Shown one piece after another: positions 23,202-32,284 of a stretch of DNA of 39,781 bases; within the stretch, counting starts at the first letter, position 1, and each line of letters starts with the position of its first letter. The DNA comes from Caldilineaceae bacterium (lineage in GTDB: Bacteria; Chloroflexota; Anaerolineae; Caldilineales; Caldilineaceae), in NCBI GenBank assembly GCA_014879855.1, contig JACSRH010000256.1:1-39781 (forward strand). Direction: 5' to 3'. The notes beneath the pieces were generated by a model. That model did not search any database, was not told where the DNA came from, and worked only from the letters and a program-made list of their open reading frames with translations. A program made the position numbers and the translations under genes.

Positions 23202-23351
23202 GATTAGGAGAGTGAGAGATTAGGAGAGTGAGAGATTAGGAGATCAGAGAATGGAGATTGGAGAGTGCAACGATGCCACTGGGGCAATCTCCCAATCTCT
23301 TACTCTCCAATCTCTTACTCTCCAATCTCTTACTCTCCAATCTCTTACTCT
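23202..23351. repeat. Paired tandem repeats of opposite polarity between rsgA and pcrA
   Basis: On the left, GATTAGGAGAGTGAGA occurs twice (23202-23217, 23218-23233), followed by decayed copies to about 23266. On the right, CCAATCTCTTACTCT occurs four times exactly in tandem (23292-23351). The right units are roughly the reverse complement of the left, so the whole forms an imperfect inverted repeat of about 150 bases. One strand is purine-rich on the left arm and pyrimidine-rich on the right. It fills the gap between rsgA and the pcrA start, so it could affect pcrA transcription or translation. Confidence 0.8.
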
Positions 23352-23358
23352 CCCACTC

Positions 23359-24399
23359 CTATTCTTCTCCCTGCAACAGGCGCAGATAGCTTGCGTAGCG
23401 TTCTTCGGCAATTTCGCCGCGTGTGACCGCGGCGCGCACCGCGCACCCCGGTTCGTGGTCGTGCGTGCAGCCGGGATAGCGACATTCGTGCAGATAGGCT
23501 GCCATCTCGCGGAAATAGAAGGGCAGGTTGGCGGCGTCGATCTCGTACAGACCCAACTCGCGGATGCCGGGCGTGTCGGCCACATAGGAGGCGTCACCAA
23601 AAGGCATCCGATAGAGTTGCGCGGCGCGCGTGGTGTGACGTCCCTTATCCATAAAGTCGCGCAGATCGCCTTCGCGCAGATGCAGCGCAGGGTGCAAGGC
23701 GTTGATGAGGCTGCTTTTGCCCACGCCGCTTGGCCCGGCCACCACGGTGATGCGATCCGTCAGCATCTCGCGCAGCGCGTCGATGCCAGTGTGCAGCTTG
23801 GCGCTGGTGTAGAGCACCGCATAGCCGATGCGCTCGTACATGCCAAAAATCGTGCGCGCCGCGTCCTCACCTGTCAACTCGATCTTGTTGACGCAGATCA
23901 CCGCCGGCAGTTCGTTGGCCTCCGCGATGACGAGGAAACGGTCAAGCATACGCAAATGCGGCTCTGGCTTGGCCGCGGCAAAGACCACCAGCGCCTGATC
24001 CGGGTTGGCTAGGATGACATCCTCGGCGGGGCGAGATTCGCCCGGATGCTGCCGGCTGAGCACGCTGCGCCGCTCATCCACACGCTCGATGAGACCCTTG
24101 TTGTCACCCTCCGGCAGCACCCACACGCGGTCGCCAACGGCCACCAGCGTGTCGCGGCTGCGCTCCTGCAAGAGTCGGCCGCGCACTTCGCAGATGCGCA
24201 CATGTTCTGCGCCATCCGCCTCACTGGCCGGAGTAGTCTCGACATCGTAATGATGGCCGCGCGCGCGGATAACGATGCCGTGCGCTAATTGTTGCGACGC
24301 GCGCTTGGGCCTGGACTTCTTATCACTGCGCCGCGGGCGTGGGTCGTCCTCAAATTGACTTTCGTATTCGTGATAGTCTTCACGCTGCACTGCTGACAA
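23359..24399 (-). CDS. rsgA: Ribosome small-subunit-dependent GTPase A
   Basis: A 346-residue RsgA (YjeQ), a circularly permuted GTPase that checks maturation of the 30S subunit. An OB-fold region (about 40-110) comes first. G4 (VNKIEL) and G5 (TSAK) precede G1 (GPSGVGKSSLINAL) and G3 (ADTPGIREL), the permuted order. The C-terminal zinc site fits C-x4-C-x-H-x5-C exactly (CRYPGCTHDHEPGC). The N-terminus is a basic, acidic-patch extension typical of the family. The start is uncertain: TTG at 24399 has GAGGAG nine bases upstream and is preferred; a TTG at 24471 would add 24 residues with no ribosome site. It lies between maf and pcrA on the same strand. Confidence 0.92.
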   Translation of the reverse strand: MSAVQREDYHEYESQFEDDPRPRRSDKKSRPKRASQQLAHGIVIRARGHHYDVETTPASEADGAEHVRICEVRGRLLQERSRDTLVAVGDRVWVLPEGDNKGLIERVDERRSVLSRQHPGESRPAEDVILANPDQALVVFAAAKPEPHLRMLDRFLVIAEANELPAVICVNKIELTGEDAARTIFGMYERIGYAVLYTSAKLHTGIDALREMLTDRITVVAGPSGVGKSSLINALHPALHLREGDLRDFMDKGRHTTRAAQLYRMPFGDASYVADTPGIRELGLYEIDAANLPFYFREMAAYLHECRYPGCTHDHEPGCAVRAAVTRGEIAEERYASYLRLLQGEE

Positions 24400-24532
24400 A
24401 CGCGCATTCTCCTCAAAATGACAAACGCTTTCTCTGCGCGCGAGTGTAACGTGCGCAACAGGCTGTGTCAATCTGTCGGAGCTTGCATACGAAGTTCTTT
24501 GAGACTACCTTTGGTTACCCAAAGCTTCACGA

Positions 24533-25222
24533 TTAGCGAACCACTATATCAACATGCGTACGCTGGCCGCTGCGCCGCGCGCAGCAGAGGAAGGGGTTGA
24601 TGGCCTCACACACCTTGGCTGGGTCGTGCGGAATGTTGACGCCGAGCAGCGCCAGCAGCGCGCCGAGGTCCGCCAGTGGCAGCCCCATCACGCCGGCGTA
24701 GCAGCCGTCCAGCGTGCACGCCGGGGCAAAACCAGGTGATTGGATGCCGTACGCGCCGGCTTTGTCCAGCGGGTCGCCGGAGGCGACATAGGCGGCGATC
24801 TCAGCGTCGGTGTAATCACGCATTGTCACGGCGGCCGTGTTGACGCGTGTTTCTCGCCAGCGGTCGGGCAGACGCAGCACCGCGACCGCGCTGATCACGC
24901 TGTGGGTGCGGTTACGCAGCGCGCGCAGCATGTGGGCGGCGTCTTCCTCATCGACGGGTTTGCCGTAAATCGTGTTTTCCAACGCAACGGTAGTGTCAGA
25001 CGCGATGATGATCTGTTCATGCGCAGCGGCTTGCAGACGCCAGGCCACTGCTTCCGCTTTGGCTTCGGCCAGCCGTTGCGTCATGGCGGCGGGATCTTCG
25101 TTCGGCAGCGGGGTCTCGTCGATGTCTGCCACGTGCACAGTGTACGCCAGCCCCAGGTCGCGCAGAAATTGTTGGCGCCGTTGGCTGGCCGAAGCCAGGA
25201 TCAACTGTGGTTGTAATGTCAT
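24533..25222 (-). CDS. maf: Maf-family nucleoside triphosphate pyrophosphatase
   Basis: A 229-residue Maf protein, a house-cleaning pyrophosphatase acting on dTTP/UTP or modified nucleotides. Family motifs: LILASASQRRQQFL at the start, IIIASDTTV with the catalytic Asp, YGKPVDEEDA, and DKAGAYGIQSPG. The C-terminal 25 residues (CCARRSGQRTHVDIVVR) extend beyond the usual end of about 195-205 residues. The start is supported by AAGGA five bases upstream. First gene of the minus-strand run leading to rsgA and pcrA; its promoter should lie in 25223-25471. Confidence 0.92.
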   Translation of the reverse strand: MTLQPQLILASASQRRQQFLRDLGLAYTVHVADIDETPLPNEDPAAMTQRLAEAKAEAVAWRLQAAAHEQIIIASDTTVALENTIYGKPVDEEDAAHMLRALRNRTHSVISAVAVLRLPDRWRETRVNTAAVTMRDYTDAEIAAYVASGDPLDKAGAYGIQSPGFAPACTLDGCYAGVMGLPLADLGALLALLGVNIPHDPAKVCEAINPFLCCARRSGQRTHVDIVVR

Positions 25223-25471
25223 ATCATCCTTTATACCTGAGCGGGAAAGAATCTAAAAAGTTGACGCGGCGGCAAGCAGAAGCTTGATAGGGGAAGGCCT
25301 TCTACGCCAAACCAACTTGATGCCATGCTTTGGAGATAGACCCTGGCCTGTGGCACTATTGGGAAGTAGTTTCGCCCCTACTTGATCTTTAATCCGTTCA
25401 ATCTTTTGCTTGTCCGACGAGGAGTCTTGCCGGACGGTGAAGCTTACAACAATTTGCGCGGGGAGGATTCG
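25223..25471. other. Divergent intergenic gap, maf / oxidoreductase
   Basis: A 249-base gap between divergent genes. I see no convincing -35/-10 pair, hairpin or repeat in it. A frame continuous with the oxidoreductase is open back to 25382, but the strong GGAGGA just ahead of 25472 argues against using it. Confidence 0.4.
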
Positions 25472-26548
25472 ATGTCGTCTAAAAACTCGGTTTTGCCGCA
25501 ATCTCCATTGCGGATCGCGATCATCGGGTGCGGCGGCATGGCGCGGCATCATACGGTCGCCATGTTGCGCCATCAGGAGCTGGTGCAGATTCCGGTCGTC
25601 TGTGAACCTTCGGCCGAAACATACGCGCGTTTTGCAGTGCTTTTCAACGATGTCGGTCTGACGCCGCCGCCCAACGAGCCGGATCTGGCCGTTTTGCTGC
25701 GCGAACACGCCGAGGCGCTTGACGCGGCCTTTATTATCACGCCCCACGTGCTTCATCACGAACAGGCTGGCGCTTGCATGGAAGCGGGGCTGGATGTGCT
25801 GCTGGAAAAGCCGATGGTCATGAATACGGTGGAGGCGCGCAGCCTGATCGAAATTCGCAACCGCACGCGGCAGCACCTGGTGGTTGCCTTCAACGGCAGC
25901 CTGTCGCCGCAGATTCGCACGGCCGTCACCATGCTGCGGTCGGGAGAGTTGGGCGCCATCCTCAACATTCATGGCGTGGTGTGGCAAAGCTGGAACAGCC
26001 ACACGCAAAACACGTGGCGGCAGGCGCCGGAGATTGCCGGCGGCGGCTTTCTGTTCGACACGGGCGCGCATCTGCTCAATACAGTGGCTGACCTGGCAGG
26101 CGAGCCGGTGATCGAAGTCGCGGCCTGGCTGGACAACCGCGGCCGCGCCGTCGACATTCTGGGCGCGGTGATGGCAAGATTGGCTTCTGGCGTCCTGATC
26201 ACGCTGAGTGGCTGTGGCGACACCATTGAATCCTGTGCGTCGGATGTGCGCGTTTTCTGCACCAACGGCATCTTGCGCACCGGCGTCTGGGGCGAACGGC
26301 TCGAAGTGCAACGTGCAGGCGACGCCGACCTGACGCCGGTGGAAGTGCCAGCATCGCATGGCGCGTGGGAGCAGTTTATGCGAGTCTGCCGCGGGGAGAT
26401 CGAAAACCCCAGCCCGCCGGAAGTGGGCTTGCGCATGGCGATCCTCTGGGATATGATCCGCGCCTCTGCACAGCAGGGCGGCGCGCCGGTGACGCAGCAC
26501 GACGCCGAGCAACTCGTCAAAAGCGAAGGGGCAGTCGCCAAAATCTGA
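25472..26548 (+). CDS. Gfo/Idh/MocA-family oxidoreductase
   Basis: A 358-residue NAD(P)-dependent dehydrogenase of the glucose-fructose oxidoreductase/inositol dehydrogenase family. The Rossmann motif is IAIIGCGGMARHH (about 14-26), and the family's EKPM lysine motif occurs as LLEKPMVMN (about 114). The C-terminal half is the sheet domain, with GGGFLFDTGAHLLN holding the usual catalytic Asp and His of the GG-x-x-x-D-x-G-x-H pattern. It probably oxidises or isomerises a sugar or cyclitol; the substrate is unknown. GGGGAGGA lies four bases from the ATG. It is followed after 65 bases by a ThuA-like gene, the partnership seen in thuA-thuB trehalose catabolism. Confidence 0.92.
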   Translation: MSSKNSVLPQSPLRIAIIGCGGMARHHTVAMLRHQELVQIPVVCEPSAETYARFAVLFNDVGLTPPPNEPDLAVLLREHAEALDAAFIITPHVLHHEQAGACMEAGLDVLLEKPMVMNTVEARSLIEIRNRTRQHLVVAFNGSLSPQIRTAVTMLRSGELGAILNIHGVVWQSWNSHTQNTWRQAPEIAGGGFLFDTGAHLLNTVADLAGEPVIEVAAWLDNRGRAVDILGAVMARLASGVLITLSGCGDTIESCASDVRVFCTNGILRTGVWGERLEVQRAGDADLTPVEVPASHGAWEQFMRVCRGEIENPSPPEVGLRMAILWDMIRASAQQGGAPVTQHDAEQLVKSEGAVAKI

Positions 26549-26613
26549 TTGTATAGACGTTCCGATAGCAACAACAAAATATTTTTATGTGAAAGAAATT
26601 GAGGAGATTTCAA

Positions 26614-27345
26614 ATGGCAACACAGACGCGTGTGACGGTCTGGAATGAATTTCGTCATGAACGACAGGACCCGGAAATCGCCGCGGTCTATCCGCAGGGG
26701 ATTCACGGCGCCATCGCTGGCTATCTGCGCGGGCACGGCTGCATCGTGCACACCGCCACGCTGGATGAGCCAAGCCATGGCCTGACCGAGCACATCCTGA
26801 ACAACACCGATGTCCTGGTCTGGTGGGGCCACATGGCGCACGGAGAAGTCAGCGATGAAATTGTGGCGCAGGTGCACGACCGCGTGCTGAAAGGCATGGG
26901 GCTGATCGTGCTCCACTCCGGTCATTTTTCCAAAATTTTCAAGCGGCTGATGGGCACGACTTGCGATCTCAAGTGGCGTGAAGCAGGCGAGCGCGAGCGC
27001 GTTTGGGTGGTGGCCGCGGGCCATCCGATTGCAGATGGCATCGGCGAATATTTTGAGATTCCTCACGAAGAGATGTATGGCGAGTATTTCGACATTCCGG
27101 AGCCGGAGACGCTGGTTTTTGTCAGTTGGTTCCAGGGGGGCGAGGTCTTCCGCAGCGGCTGCTGTTATCGTCGCGGGCAAGGGCGCATTTTCTATTTCCG
27201 GCCCGGCCATGAGTCTTTCCCCACCTATCATCAGCCGGAAGTGCTGCGCGTGATCAGCAATGCCGTGCGGTGGGCCAGGCCGGTTGAACGCCCGATCACG
27301 ACCTTTGGCCACCGCCCCGAGCCGATCGAAGCGTTGCCAAAGTAG
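26614..27345 (+). CDS. ThuA-like protein
   Basis: A 243-residue protein of the ThuA family (glutamine-amidotransferase-like fold). Recognised by RVTVWNEFRHERQDPEIAAV at the start, YPQGIHGAIAGYL, DVLVWWGHMAHGEVSDEIV, GLIVLHSGHFSKIFKRLMG, and the closing GRIFYFRPGHESFPTYHQPE. ThuA proteins act with a Gfo/Idh/MocA oxidoreductase in trehalose or related disaccharide use, though their chemistry is not well defined. The ATG at 26614 is preceded by GAGGAG at seven bases. Soluble, no signal peptide. Its position directly after the oxidoreductase supports a shared pathway. Confidence 0.9.
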   Translation: MATQTRVTVWNEFRHERQDPEIAAVYPQGIHGAIAGYLRGHGCIVHTATLDEPSHGLTEHILNNTDVLVWWGHMAHGEVSDEIVAQVHDRVLKGMGLIVLHSGHFSKIFKRLMGTTCDLKWREAGERERVWVVAAGHPIADGIGEYFEIPHEEMYGEYFDIPEPETLVFVSWFQGGEVFRSGCCYRRGQGRIFYFRPGHESFPTYHQPEVLRVISNAVRWARPVERPITTFGHRPEPIEALPK

Positions 27346-27360
27346 AAAAACGGGTTTCTT

Positions 27361-27462
27361 CGACGCAGAGGCGCGGGCGTGCAGAGAAAACGCAGAGAAA
27401 CACTTGCAAAAATTGCTTTACGTTTCCTCTGCGAACCTCTGCATCTCCGCGACTCTGCGTCG
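27361..27462. repeat. Interspersed ACGCAGAG inverted-repeat element, second copy
   Basis: Begins CGACGCAGAG and ends CTCTGCGTCG, a perfect 10-bp terminal inverted repeat. Inside are GTGCAGAGAAAACGCAGAGA on the left and CCTCTGCGAACCTCTGC on the right. It matches the element at 4833-4923 in words and layout but differs in the centre. It lies between two convergent genes (thuA-like and MFS), where a foldback transcript end would be useful. Confidence 0.75.
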
Positions 27463-27488
27463 AGCATTGCTCCTTTTGACATTGCCGT

Positions 27489-28850
<1,362 letters not shown>

Positions 28851-29002
28851 AATGATTTCCCTCAATCGTTGTGGCCAAGGAAAGAAGTGGCAATCTGTCC
28901 TTGTATATGCGGCGAAACCTGAATAATTGCGCTGTACTTACTATCACCGCGCACAAATTTCCAGTATACTTCACGCCATCTGTGAAACGGAAAGGAACGG
29001 AT

Positions 29003-29425
29003 ATGAAACATTTTCTATATGTTCTCGTGGTTATCGTATTTCTTTTGGGGATTGTGACAGGCTGTTCGGCGCAAAACGCACCGACCCTGACCGATGGCAA
29101 AAACGTCCTGTGCAATTCGCTCGCTACGCTGCGCACATCAGCGACGAATCTGCAAGCCATCGATGCAGACACCAGCGTTGCTCAACTGCGCGCGATGCGT
29201 GAAAACATCGGCAAGCTGATTGAGGCTGCACGGCGCGCCAACACGGTGTTGCAGCTGCAAGCCATCACTGACATGGTTGATTCGTATGAGGGGTTCAGCC
29301 GCATGGTGGATAGTCTGAATCCCGAACAGAATGTAGGGGACGCGGCCGCGGCGCTAAACGCTTCCTCCGCCAAAGTGCTCGCCGCGCTAGAACAAGCTTA
29401 TCTTTCAGCACAATGCGCCCAGTGA
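29003..29425 (+). CDS. Small lipoprotein of unknown function
   Basis: A 140-residue lipoprotein: basic start, hydrophobic segment (LYVLVVIVFLLGIV) and lipobox ending VTGC at Cys22, followed by SAQ. The mature part is mostly amphipathic helix with heptad-like spacing (LRAMRENIGKLIEAARRANT, then AAALNASSAKVLAALEQAYL), suggesting a helical bundle, with two cysteines besides the lipidated one. No family is recognised. AAAGGAA lies just upstream of the ATG at 29003. A TATACT at 28965-28970 could be its -10. It ends 15 bases before the PIG-L gene and is probably in its operon. Confidence 0.7.
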   Translation: MKHFLYVLVVIVFLLGIVTGCSAQNAPTLTDGKNVLCNSLATLRTSATNLQAIDADTSVAQLRAMRENIGKLIEAARRANTVLQLQAITDMVDSYEGFSRMVDSLNPEQNVGDAAAALNASSAKVLAALEQAYLSAQCAQ

Positions 29426-29440
29426 AAGTGGTGAATCTGT

Positions 29441-30181
29441 ATGGAATCGTCATCTGTTTACACACCTCATCGTGCAATGTTCATCTTCGCCCATCCTGAC
29501 GACATTGAATTTGGCTCAGCCGGCACGGCCGCCCGTTGGGTGCAGGGCGGCGCCGAGGTCGCGTATCTTCTCATTACCAGCGGAGACGTCGGCATTGCCG
29601 ACTTGAACCTGACCCGCGCAGAGGCCACCGCGATCCGCGAGCAAGAACAACGTGACGCGGCCGCGGTGGTGGGCGTGCAAGAGGTGGTCTTTCTGCGCGA
29701 GCCCGATGGCTTGCTTGTCAACACGCTCGAATTGCGGCGCCGGCTCGTGCGCGAAATACGGCGCTTTCGCCCCGAAGTCGTCGTGTGCGGCGACCCTACT
29801 GCCTGGTTCGTCGATTCCACTTACATCAACCACCCAGACCACCGCGCCGCGGCGAGCGCGGCGCTGGAAGCGGTCTTTCCCGCCGCGGGTCAGCCGCATC
29901 TCTTCCAGGAACTGGCTGAGGAAGGTTTATCGGCTCACAAAGTGCGCAAAGTTTATGTAGAAGGATGGGGCGGCGGCGACACATGGGTCAACACCAGCAG
30001 CACGATCGACCTCAAAATTGCCGCGCTGCGCTGTCATGTCAGCCAGATGCGCGAATGGGATCCGGAGCCGATGCTGCGCCAATGGTCGGCGGAGGCCGCC
30101 AAGGGCAAGGAAATGGCTTATGCAGAGACTTTTCGCGTTATTACCCTGATAAATGATGAAGATTTTGCCAAGGCGAGTTGA
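29441..30181 (+). CDS. PIG-L (LmbE) family N-deacetylase
   Basis: A 246-residue zinc-dependent deacetylase of the PIG-L/LmbE/BshB family, which removes acetyl groups from N-acetylglucosamine conjugates such as thiol-cofactor precursors. The metal motif AHPDDIEFGSAGT (residues about 17-29) and the later histidine pair in NHPDHRAA are intact. TSGDVG after the third strand is also typical. No signal peptide, so cytoplasmic. The substrate cannot be told; in other bacteria such enzymes act in bacillithiol, mycothiol or lipid-sugar pathways. The ribosome site is weak. The next gene, a sensor kinase, starts 18 bases later. Confidence 0.9.
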   Translation: MESSSVYTPHRAMFIFAHPDDIEFGSAGTAARWVQGGAEVAYLLITSGDVGIADLNLTRAEATAIREQEQRDAAAVVGVQEVVFLREPDGLLVNTLELRRRLVREIRRFRPEVVVCGDPTAWFVDSTYINHPDHRAAASAALEAVFPAAGQPHLFQELAEEGLSAHKVRKVYVEGWGGGDTWVNTSSTIDLKIAALRCHVSQMREWDPEPMLRQWSAEAAKGKEMAYAETFRVITLINDEDFAKAS

Positions 30182-30199
30182 AGCAGCAGGCAAGCATAT

Positions 30200-32284
30200 A
30201 TGGAAAAGCATGCAACAGTTATGTTTACAACCTTAGCAGATCGGGTGGCGGCCCTCGAAGCACAGGTGCAGAATTTGCAGCAGCAAAACCACGATTTTCG
30301 CCAGTTGATCGACCACAGTGGCGAAATTTTCTGGACAGTCGATATACAGCAACGACGTATGTTGTATATCAGCGGCGGGTTTGAACGTCTGTATGATTTT
30401 GCCAGCGAGATCCAATATGCGGACCCTTACGCGTTTCTCCAGGTGGTGGCGCCGGCTGACCTGCCCATCGTAGAAGAGGCTTTGGCGCGCCAGCGTCAGG
30501 GCGCGCCAAGCGAAATCGAGTATCGTGTGATCCATCGCAACGGGTCGATTCACTGGATACATGAACGAGGTGTGCCAGTTTTTGATGACAATGGACGCCA
30601 CGTGCGCACCGCTGGCATCGCCGTCGAGATCACCGAGCGAAAATTTAACCAAGAATCACTTCTACAACAGCGACAACTTCTGCGTACAATCATCGATCTG
30701 CTCCCCGACTCGGTGTACGCCAAAGACGCACTGGGACGGAAAACCCTGGCAAATCAGATTGATGTTCGCTATATGGGGCTCACGCGTGAAAGCGACGCCT
30801 TGGGCAAACTTGACGCGGATACGTATCCGCCAGAGATCGCTGCACAGTTGAAAAAGGTGGAAACCCAGGTGCTGCTGGAGGGGAAGTCGGTCATCAACCA
30901 GGAAGAGTGGCTCGTCGTCAACGGGGAGCAGATCTGCTTGCTTACCTCACAGGTGCCGCTGCGCGGCGCCGCTGGTGAAGTGACCGGATTGGTCGGCGTT
31001 GGCCGCGATATTACCAAGTTCAAAGCGGCGCAGGTGGCGCTGAAAGAACTGAACCGCACCCTGGAGGATCGCATTGCCGAGCGGACGCACGCGTTGCAGC
31101 GTGAGGTTGAAATGCGCAGGCGCAAAGAGGAGGAGCTTGCCCTGAGCGAGCAGCGCCTGCGCCAGGTTGTAGATCTGGTGCCCCACATGATCTTTGCGAA
31201 AGACATTGATGGCCGCTATATCTTGGCCAACAAAGCTTGCGCAGATTCGCTGGGGGTGACGGTTGAGCAACTGCTTGGGAAACGCGACGCAGAGGTCAAC
31301 CCTTGGCCCGAAGAGGCCGCACGCTTCTATGCCGAAGACGTACAGGTGATCACACAGAATGGCGCCTTACACATCTCAGAAGAGAGCATACACTTTTACG
31401 ATGGCAGCGAACACATTATGCAGACGCTCAAAATCCCATTTGTAGCGGCCGGTCACGAAAAGCCGGCGATGCTGGGCGTAGGCATCGAGATCACTGAAGT
31501 CAAACTGGCCGAGGCGAAACTCAAGGCCTACACCGACGAATTGCAACAGGCCAATACGGCGTTGCGCGGCGCTGCACGCTTCAAGGATGAATTCATGGCG
31601 ATGATGAGCCACGAACTTCGCACGCCGCTGAGCAGCATTCTTGGGCTGGCCGAAGCGCTTCAGCTCACAATGTACGGCCCCCTCACCGACCGGCAACAAC
31701 GTTCGCTGAAGTTGATCGAGAGCAGCGGCCGTGAGCTGCTGGGGTTGATCGACAATCTGCTGGATTTATCGCGCATCGAAGCAGGACAATTCCATCTGCA
31801 TGACGACCAGTTCGATGCGGTCTCCATCTCCAAAAGTGCTGTCGATCTCAGCACCGACGCCGCGAATGCGAAAGGGCAGAGCATCCAATTTGAGACCAAC
31901 TGCGAGCGCCTGATGGTGCAGGGCGACCAGCGCCGATGGCAACAGATCCTCCTCAACCTCGTGGGGAATGCCATCAAGTTTACGCCACAGAGCGGGAAGA
32001 TTGGCGTAAAACTGGAGGCGGACAACGCAAACAGGCGCGTCCATGTGCATGTGTGGGATCGCGGGATCGGCATTAATCAAGAAGATTTGTCACGCTTATT
32101 TCGCCCCTTTTCCCAGTTGGATAGCACGCTGACGCGCCAATTCCCCGGCACCGGGCTGGGATTGGCTTTAGCCAAACGTCTTGTTGAGTTACAAGGGGGA
32201 GAGATTTCCGTGCACAGCGAGCCGGGGGAAGGCAGCACATTTACGGTCTCCATGCCTTATTCGCAGACCCAAGGCGAGCTATGA
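30200..32284 (+). CDS. Multi-PAS sensor histidine kinase (soluble)
   Basis: A 694-residue kinase without membrane helices. A short coiled coil (about 8-30) leads to three PAS domains (about 28-150, 155-285 and 320-440); the first ends in the PAC-type AGIAVEITERK and the second in GLVGVGRDITKF. A long coiled coil (LEDRIAERTHALQREVEMRR) separates the second and third. The kinase core has H471 in MMSHELRTPL, N590 in LNLVGNAIKF, then DRGIGI and GTGLGLALAKRLV. There is no receiver, so it must pass phosphate to a separate protein, none of which is adjacent. It follows PIG-L by 18 bases. Its stop overlaps the stop of the convergent hybrid kinase by 6 bases. Confidence 0.92.
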   Translation: MEKHATVMFTTLADRVAALEAQVQNLQQQNHDFRQLIDHSGEIFWTVDIQQRRMLYISGGFERLYDFASEIQYADPYAFLQVVAPADLPIVEEALARQRQGAPSEIEYRVIHRNGSIHWIHERGVPVFDDNGRHVRTAGIAVEITERKFNQESLLQQRQLLRTIIDLLPDSVYAKDALGRKTLANQIDVRYMGLTRESDALGKLDADTYPPEIAAQLKKVETQVLLEGKSVINQEEWLVVNGEQICLLTSQVPLRGAAGEVTGLVGVGRDITKFKAAQVALKELNRTLEDRIAERTHALQREVEMRRRKEEELALSEQRLRQVVDLVPHMIFAKDIDGRYILANKACADSLGVTVEQLLGKRDAEVNPWPEEAARFYAEDVQVITQNGALHISEESIHFYDGSEHIMQTLKIPFVAAGHEKPAMLGVGIEITEVKLAEAKLKAYTDELQQANTALRGAARFKDEFMAMMSHELRTPLSSILGLAEALQLTMYGPLTDRQQRSLKLIESSGRELLGLIDNLLDLSRIEAGQFHLHDDQFDAVSISKSAVDLSTDAANAKGQSIQFETNCERLMVQGDQRRWQQILLNLVGNAIKFTPQSGKIGVKLEADNANRRVHVHVWDRGIGINQEDLSRLFRPFSQLDSTLTRQFPGTGLGLALAKRLVELQGGEISVHSEPGEGSTFTVSMPYSQTQGEL

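Noticed and set aside
21020..23203. A 727-codon open frame on the plus strand opposite pcrA
   Set aside because: The minus strand carries every UvrD/PcrA motif in order; the plus frame has no recognisable domain and is a GC-rich antisense shadow.
23202..23351. Possible CRISPR array
   Set aside because: Units are 15-16 bp, directly adjacent with no spacers, and no cas gene is present.
25253..27312. Long minus-strand frames opposite the oxidoreductase and ThuA genes
   Set aside because: They are rich in His, Arg and Gln with no domain pattern, and the plus strand holds clear family motifs with strong ribosome sites.
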